Shown: one piece after another, positions 8,101-10,383 of the stretch
Layout of the letters: each line of letters starts with the position of its first letter
Position numbering within the stretch: the stretch's first letter is position 1
NCBI GenBank assembly: GCA_029934875.1
Contig: JAOZLK010000090.1
Span: 1-10,383, forward strand
Direction of reading: 5' to 3'
DNA from: Bacteroidales bacterium
Lineage (GTDB): Bacteria > Bacteroidota > Bacteroidia > Bacteroidales > GCA-2748055
DNA: 10,383 nt
Notes under the pieces: model-generated
Database searches by the model: none
What the model saw: only the letters and a program-made list of their open reading frames with translations
Told to the model about the DNA's origin: nothing
Program-made: the position numbers and the translations under genes

Positions 8101-9304
8101 GGATTTTGACGGGGAAAAATTGTCAGTGATTATTTCAAACCTGCTTTCCAATGCAGTGAAATTTACGCCACAGGGAGGGAAAATTGTAGTACACCTGAAT
8201 ACTTCGGCTAATAATGACAGTGAATACTTTCTTGTAAAAATAAAAGACAATGGCGTAGGTATTCCCGAAGAGGAAATAGCTAACATTTTTAATCGGTTTT
8301 ACCAGGTCGACGGATCTTCAAGCAGACAGGGTGAAGGAACAGGAATCGGACTCAGTCTGTGCAAAGAATTGATTGAGTTAATGAATGGAACGATAAGTGT
8401 GAAAAGTTCTCCCGGAAAAGGAAGTGAATTTACAATCGAAATACCGGTTACGAGAACTGCAAGTATAGCAAATGATACTGTTCCTATTCTGAAACCTCCA
8501 TTAGCTTATCCTGAATCTGGCATCGAATTTAAAGCAAGGCTTAAGGAGGATCGCAACTTGCCTCTTTTGCTACTCATAGAGGATAATATGGACCTTGTCC
8601 ATTATTTAATAAGCTGTCTTGAGGGGAAGTATCAGATCCTCCATGCTGAGAATGGAATAACAGGTGTTGAAGTTGCCTGTGAAAAAATACCGGATCTAAT
8701 TATCAGTGATGTGATGATGCCTGGGAAGGATGGTTTTGAGGTTTGCTCAATTCTTAAAACTGATATACGAACGGACCATATACCTATTATTTTACTTACC
8801 GCCAAAATAAGCGATGCTGACCGCCTTGCCGGATTATCACATGGTGCAGATGCATATCTGACAAAACCCTTTATTAAGGCCGAATTGCTTACACGCATCG
8901 ATCACCTACTGCTTTCGCGCAAAAAATTAATCCGCAAACTTGAAAATGATACACTCAGCCATTTTTTAAAAAGAAGGGCTGAGAGTCCGGAAGATAAGTT
9001 CCTTCAAAAAGTTTTCAAATCCGTTCAACAGGAGATGAACAGATCTTCTTTTGGTTCAGCAGGTCTTGCACAAACCTTAGAGTTAAGTGAATCGCAATTA
9101 TACAGAAAATTAAAATCCATTACCGGCAAATCTACTGCTCTTTTCATTCGCTCTGTTCGATTACAAAAGGCAAAAGAACTGATCCAGACTACGGATAAAA
9201 CGATTTCCGAAATTTCCTATGAACTTGGATTTAACGATCCCGCCTGGTTTAGTCGTGTTTTTAAGGAAGAATTTGGCTTTTCTCCCAGTGACATATCTAA
9301 GTGA
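5183..9304 (+). CDS. Hybrid two-component system (HTCS) sensor kinase / AraC-type regulator
   Basis: A 1373-residue membrane sensor that joins a whole phosphorelay to a DNA-binding domain and, in Bacteroidota, typically switches on glycan-utilisation genes. From the ATG at 5183: signal peptide 1-23 (cut before Gln24), then fourteen Reg_prop-type blade motifs (pattern D..G.IW.GT..GL..Y) at about 35-693, fitting two seven-bladed propellers. Next come a Y_Y_Y domain (about 733-806), a membrane span (812-831), HisKA with His871 in THEFRTP, and HATPase (N-box Asn986/Asn990, DNGVG from 1022, GEGTGIG 1050-1056). The receiver has Glu1133/Asp1134, phospho-acceptor Asp1176, Thr1206 and Lys1228. An AraC-type double helix-turn-helix ends the protein (about 1289-1373). 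All catalytic residues are present. An in-frame TTG at 5162 would add seven polar residues ahead of the signal peptide, so the ATG is preferred. Its targets may include the neighbouring enzymes; no SusC/SusD genes are visible here. Confidence 0.96.
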   Translation: MKSLIPFNHWFYIFFFLYSSVCAQNNTINPSGEPDFNFESISVEIDGEEFFDFHSMAQDHQGYIWLCNHLGLIKYNGFNNIIYRSLPEDSTSIQDNYFQTLYVDHTGNLWVGTKSGLVRYNPDCDCFMKYTSTPDNHAPTGLITDIVEDQNNTMWFAMQSGGLFRYEKESDSFTRFLDNPDDSVTIVDDVVRVLLSDQENNIWIGTVFGDSASEAGLIRFNSKTGIALRFLHDPANPNSLLDSRISALFEDRKGRILVGTYQCGLHIYDPKDEEFLRLKYDANQPNLLHAPYLEDVVLDSDPFVQIIHQDQNGGYWVGTSGKGINYFDPVTGILSFYPSDAVNPNILWSFLEDRQGNLWLGNMGAGLYRKNPFARKFTLSSEYKNTQTAYESPLNPGTIWVCTLNGGLFKMNLKMNKVSRFMHEKNDNKSIGHNWVRSAYQENSRTLWVGLGTGGHEYAGDGYGGLDRMDIETGTFSHYKINRNERSDDFSETVFSITEDREGCLWLSTGYGGLYRSDKDKKEFKHINFQSDDSVSINVVIFSAEMDSEGTIWAGDQANDGTLYQYNRQKDQFFPVLKGFKVMEVLKDKNGWLWLSTWSKGVLHYNLADGSYKQYTQEDGLLSNEANCIIEGEDGCYWIGSRYGPSKLEPKTGKITSVSLPVGGYLFGAFRSVDGRLFFGSKRGLVSFHPDEINGNPFPPDVILESIRVTGESSNLLNTKSKKMEIVLSHKQNDLTFEYVGLHYSDPIKNQYQYMLEPYDTTWIDAGTQRTARYTNLDPGEFTFRVKASNSDGVWNDKGASLQLSIHPPIWATWWAYLIYAITGLLIFIVFRRYELNRLSLKHGMELKESEARKLQEVDQLKSKFFANITHEFRTPLTVILGMTSSIRSDAQKVNLEEAEKPLEMIQRNGENLLQLVNQMLDLAKLESGNLELQLEQADVIPFVKYLGESFQSLAEQKEINLTVYAETDQLEMDFDGEKLSVIISNLLSNAVKFTPQGGKIVVHLNTSANNDSEYFLVKIKDNGVGIPEEEIANIFNRFYQVDGSSSRQGEGTGIGLSLCKELIELMNGTISVKSSPGKGSEFTIEIPVTRTASIANDTVPILKPPLAYPESGIEFKARLKEDRNLPLLLLIEDNMDLVHYLISCLEGKYQILHAENGITGVEVACEKIPDLIISDVMMPGKDGFEVCSILKTDIRTDHIPIILLTAKISDADRLAGLSHGADAYLTKPFIKAELLTRIDHLLLSRKKLIRKLENDTLSHFLKRRAESPEDKFLQKVFKSVQQEMNRSSFGSAGLAQTLELSESQLYRKLKSITGKSTALFIRSVRLQKAKELIQTTDKTISEISYELGFNDPAWFSRVFKEEFGFSPSDISK

Positions 9305-9555
9305 TTGATAACCTGTCTGTTGTGTTACTTTTTCCTTTCTTTTTGCAAGAATACTATCAGCTTTTTTAGCACATTACCAATTACTCCAATCTATTGAAAG
9401 ATTAGTACAAGTACCTCTCCGGGTGGCACCCTACCTTTAAGATCTAATTACCCGATAATCATATTATTATCAAGTTATATGATGAGGGTACATTGGGTTT
9501 CTAAATTATACATGAAAGAAAAATATCACATGATCAACAACTTAAATTAAGAATT
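9305..9555. other. Intergenic region upstream of the AhpD-like gene; weak promoter-like and short-ORF signals only
   Basis: This 251-bp AT-rich gap contains no convincing gene. T-rich runs follow the regulator stop (9329-9345 and 9361-9367), but no stable hairpin precedes them, so a terminator is not called. An interrupted palindrome GGGTGGCACCC (9421-9431) directly abuts TACCTTTA (9432-9439), one base off the Bacteroidota -7 consensus TAnnTTTG. This could be an operator next to a promoter giving a leader of roughly 110 nt, but no -33 element supports it. A 12-codon open frame (9512-9550) ends 5 nt before the next start codon. Confidence 0.3.
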
Positions 9556-10041
9556 ATGAAAAAAAGAAACAATTCAGCAATCAGGCAATCACTTATTATT
9601 GCCATTTCCGTATTTACCATAAGCTTATCTGCGCAGCAAGATAAAAATGAAGCGTATGAAAAAGCCAAAGAAGAAATTGTGGGCACATACGGTATTTTCC
9701 CTCAAATTTATGATGCTGTCCCCGAATATGCTTTAAGCAGTTTGTGGGAATCTTTTAAAACCTTAACCGGGCCAAATTCAGCTCTCGAACCAAAATACAG
9801 GGAATTGATCTCATTGTCAGTGGCAGCCCAGATTCCCTGTTCATATTGTGTGTTATTCCATACTGAATCTGCAAAAGCACATGGAGCTACTCAACAGGAA
9901 ATTGAGGATGCAATAGCCCAGGGTGCATTTACACGTCAAATGAGCGCGATTGGCCAGGGTGCCCAAATTGACCTTGATGAGTTCAAAAAAGAAATGCGTC
10001 AGATGATGGACTACATGGCAGAACAGTCAAAAAACAAATAA
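9556..10041 (+). CDS. Exported AhpD-like / carboxymuconolactone decarboxylase-family protein
   Basis: A 161-residue protein of the AhpD/CMD fold, an all-helical family that includes the thiol-disulfide partner AhpD of alkyl hydroperoxide reductase and gamma-carboxymuconolactone decarboxylase. Residues 1-26 form a signal peptide (SLIIAISVFTISLSA, predicted cut before Gln27), so it should lie outside the cytoplasm. The core motif is YRELISLSV (81-89), then Cys95-Ser-Tyr-Cys98 and His102, followed by AKAHGATQQEIEDAI (106-120). Glu83, the CxxC pair and His102 match the redox-active AhpD arrangement rather than the decarboxylase, which lacks the cysteine pair. A thiol redox role is therefore likelier than decarboxylation, but the partner is unknown. 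The next gene starts 17 bp downstream in the same direction, indicating an operon. No Shine-Dalgarno sequence precedes its ATG. Confidence 0.87.
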   Translation: MKKRNNSAIRQSLIIAISVFTISLSAQQDKNEAYEKAKEEIVGTYGIFPQIYDAVPEYALSSLWESFKTLTGPNSALEPKYRELISLSVAAQIPCSYCVLFHTESAKAHGATQQEIEDAIAQGAFTRQMSAIGQGAQIDLDEFKKEMRQMMDYMAEQSKNK

Positions 10042-10046
10042 ATACT

Positions 10047-10052
10047 AGGAGA
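10047..10052 (+). promoter_or_regulatory. Strong Shine-Dalgarno site for the beta-helix gene
   Basis: AGGAGA lies 6 nt before the ATG at 10059. It stands out because most other starts in the window lack such a site. It fixes the start of the last gene and suggests independent ribosome loading within the operon. Confidence 0.6.
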
Positions 10053-10058
10053 AACAAC

Positions 10059-10383
10059 ATGAAAAAAATTATACTCTATTCAATAGTTTTATTTGCACCA
10101 TTTATGCTTCTAGCGCAGGGCAATAGAATTAATGTTCCGGATGACTTTGCCACAATACAGGATGCCATAAACAGTTCTGTTGATGGTGATACTATACTTG
10201 TAGCGCCAGGTACTTACTTAGAAAACGTAAACTTCAGGGGTAAAAACGTTCTGTTATCAAGCCATTATTTATTTGATGAAGATGGCAGTTTCATAAACAC
10301 TACGATTATAGATGGCAGTAATCCTCATTCTCCTGACACAGCAAGTGTAGTTACATTTTTGAGTGGCGAGGAAAACACAGCTG
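10059..10383 (+). CDS. Partial exported right-handed beta-helix protein (5' end only)
   Basis: The first 108 codons of a gene that runs off the right edge. The product begins MKKIILYSIVLFAPFMLLAQ, a clear signal peptide with a predicted cut before Gln20. The mature part starts NRINVPDDFATIQDAINS, continues VDGDTILVAPGTYLENV, then FRGKNVLLSSHY and later TTIIDGS. The order 'TIQDAI..GDTI.V.PGTY.ENV.F.GKN..L.S' is the first coil of pectate-lyase-like/DUF1565-type right-handed beta helices, common in large secreted Bacteroidota proteins that often end in a type IX sorting domain. Whether it is an enzyme (polysaccharide lyase or hydrolase) or a binding or structural protein cannot be told from this end. 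It follows the AhpD-like gene by 17 bp and has its own AGGAGA ribosome site, so the two are probably co-transcribed downstream of the HTCS regulator. Confidence 0.82.
   Translation, partial: MKKIILYSIVLFAPFMLLAQGNRINVPDDFATIQDAINSSVDGDTILVAPGTYLENVNFRGKNVLLSSHYLFDEDGSFINTTIIDGSNPHSPDTASVVTFLSGEENTA

Noticed and set aside
9305..9370. Rho-independent terminator after the regulator
   Set aside because: T-rich runs are present, but the only pairing (TAAC with GTTA) is four base pairs around an 11-base loop, too weak to call.
9421..9431. Palindrome GGGTGGCACCC as a stand-alone operator
   Set aside because: It is short, occurs once in the window as far as I can see, and is only noted within the intergenic entry because it adjoins a -7-like sequence.
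1..10383. CRISPR arrays, tRNA or rRNA genes, insertion sequences, phage or defence genes
   Set aside because: No regularly spaced repeats, tRNA-like folds, transposase or integrase motifs, or terminal inverted repeats were seen on either strand.

Overview
This window looks like a chromosomal piece of a Bacteroidota genome. The evidence is a full-length hybrid two-component sensor/regulator of the type used by glycan-degrading Bacteroidota, several exported proteins whose predicted signal peptides end just before Gln, a lipoprotein sulfatase, starts that mostly lack a Shine-Dalgarno sequence, and one exact match to the Bacteroidota -7 promoter element (TAnnTTTG). No RNA gene, CRISPR array, insertion sequence, integrase or phage gene was seen.

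Left block (1-5062, relatively GC-rich). The 5' end of a leftward gene with a Rossmann NAD(P)-binding start lies at 1-94. Upstream of it and in the same orientation is a secreted GH36-type alpha-galactosidase (144-2312). Only 56 bp separates this gene from a divergent S1-family sulfatase lipoprotein (2369-3874). A leftward 6-phosphofructokinase of the group III/PPi-PFK-like type (3920-5062) converges on the sulfatase.

Right block (5183-10383, clearly more AT-rich). A 1373-residue hybrid two-component system protein starts at 5183. It has fourteen propeller-blade motifs, a Y_Y_Y domain, one membrane span, histidine kinase, receiver and AraC-type DNA-binding domains. After a 251-bp gap comes a probable two-gene operon: a small exported AhpD/carboxymuconolactone-decarboxylase-like protein (9556-10041) and the start of an exported right-handed beta-helix protein (10059 to the window end).

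How they may work together (inference). The regulator would sense a glycan fragment in the periplasm and control nearby exported enzymes. The alpha-galactosidase and the sulfatase could together strip alpha-galactosyl and sulfate groups from a sulfated galactose-containing glycan. An 11-base sequence (TATTGTTAATG) occurs in both the alpha-galactosidase/sulfatase divergent region and the regulator's own upstream region, which makes it a candidate shared operator. No SusC/SusD pair lies in the window, so this is at most the edge of a polysaccharide utilisation locus. All genes belong to recognisable families. I found no convincing undescribed system; the most useful leads are the shared operator candidate, the exported AhpD-like/beta-helix pair and the variant active-site residues in three enzymes.
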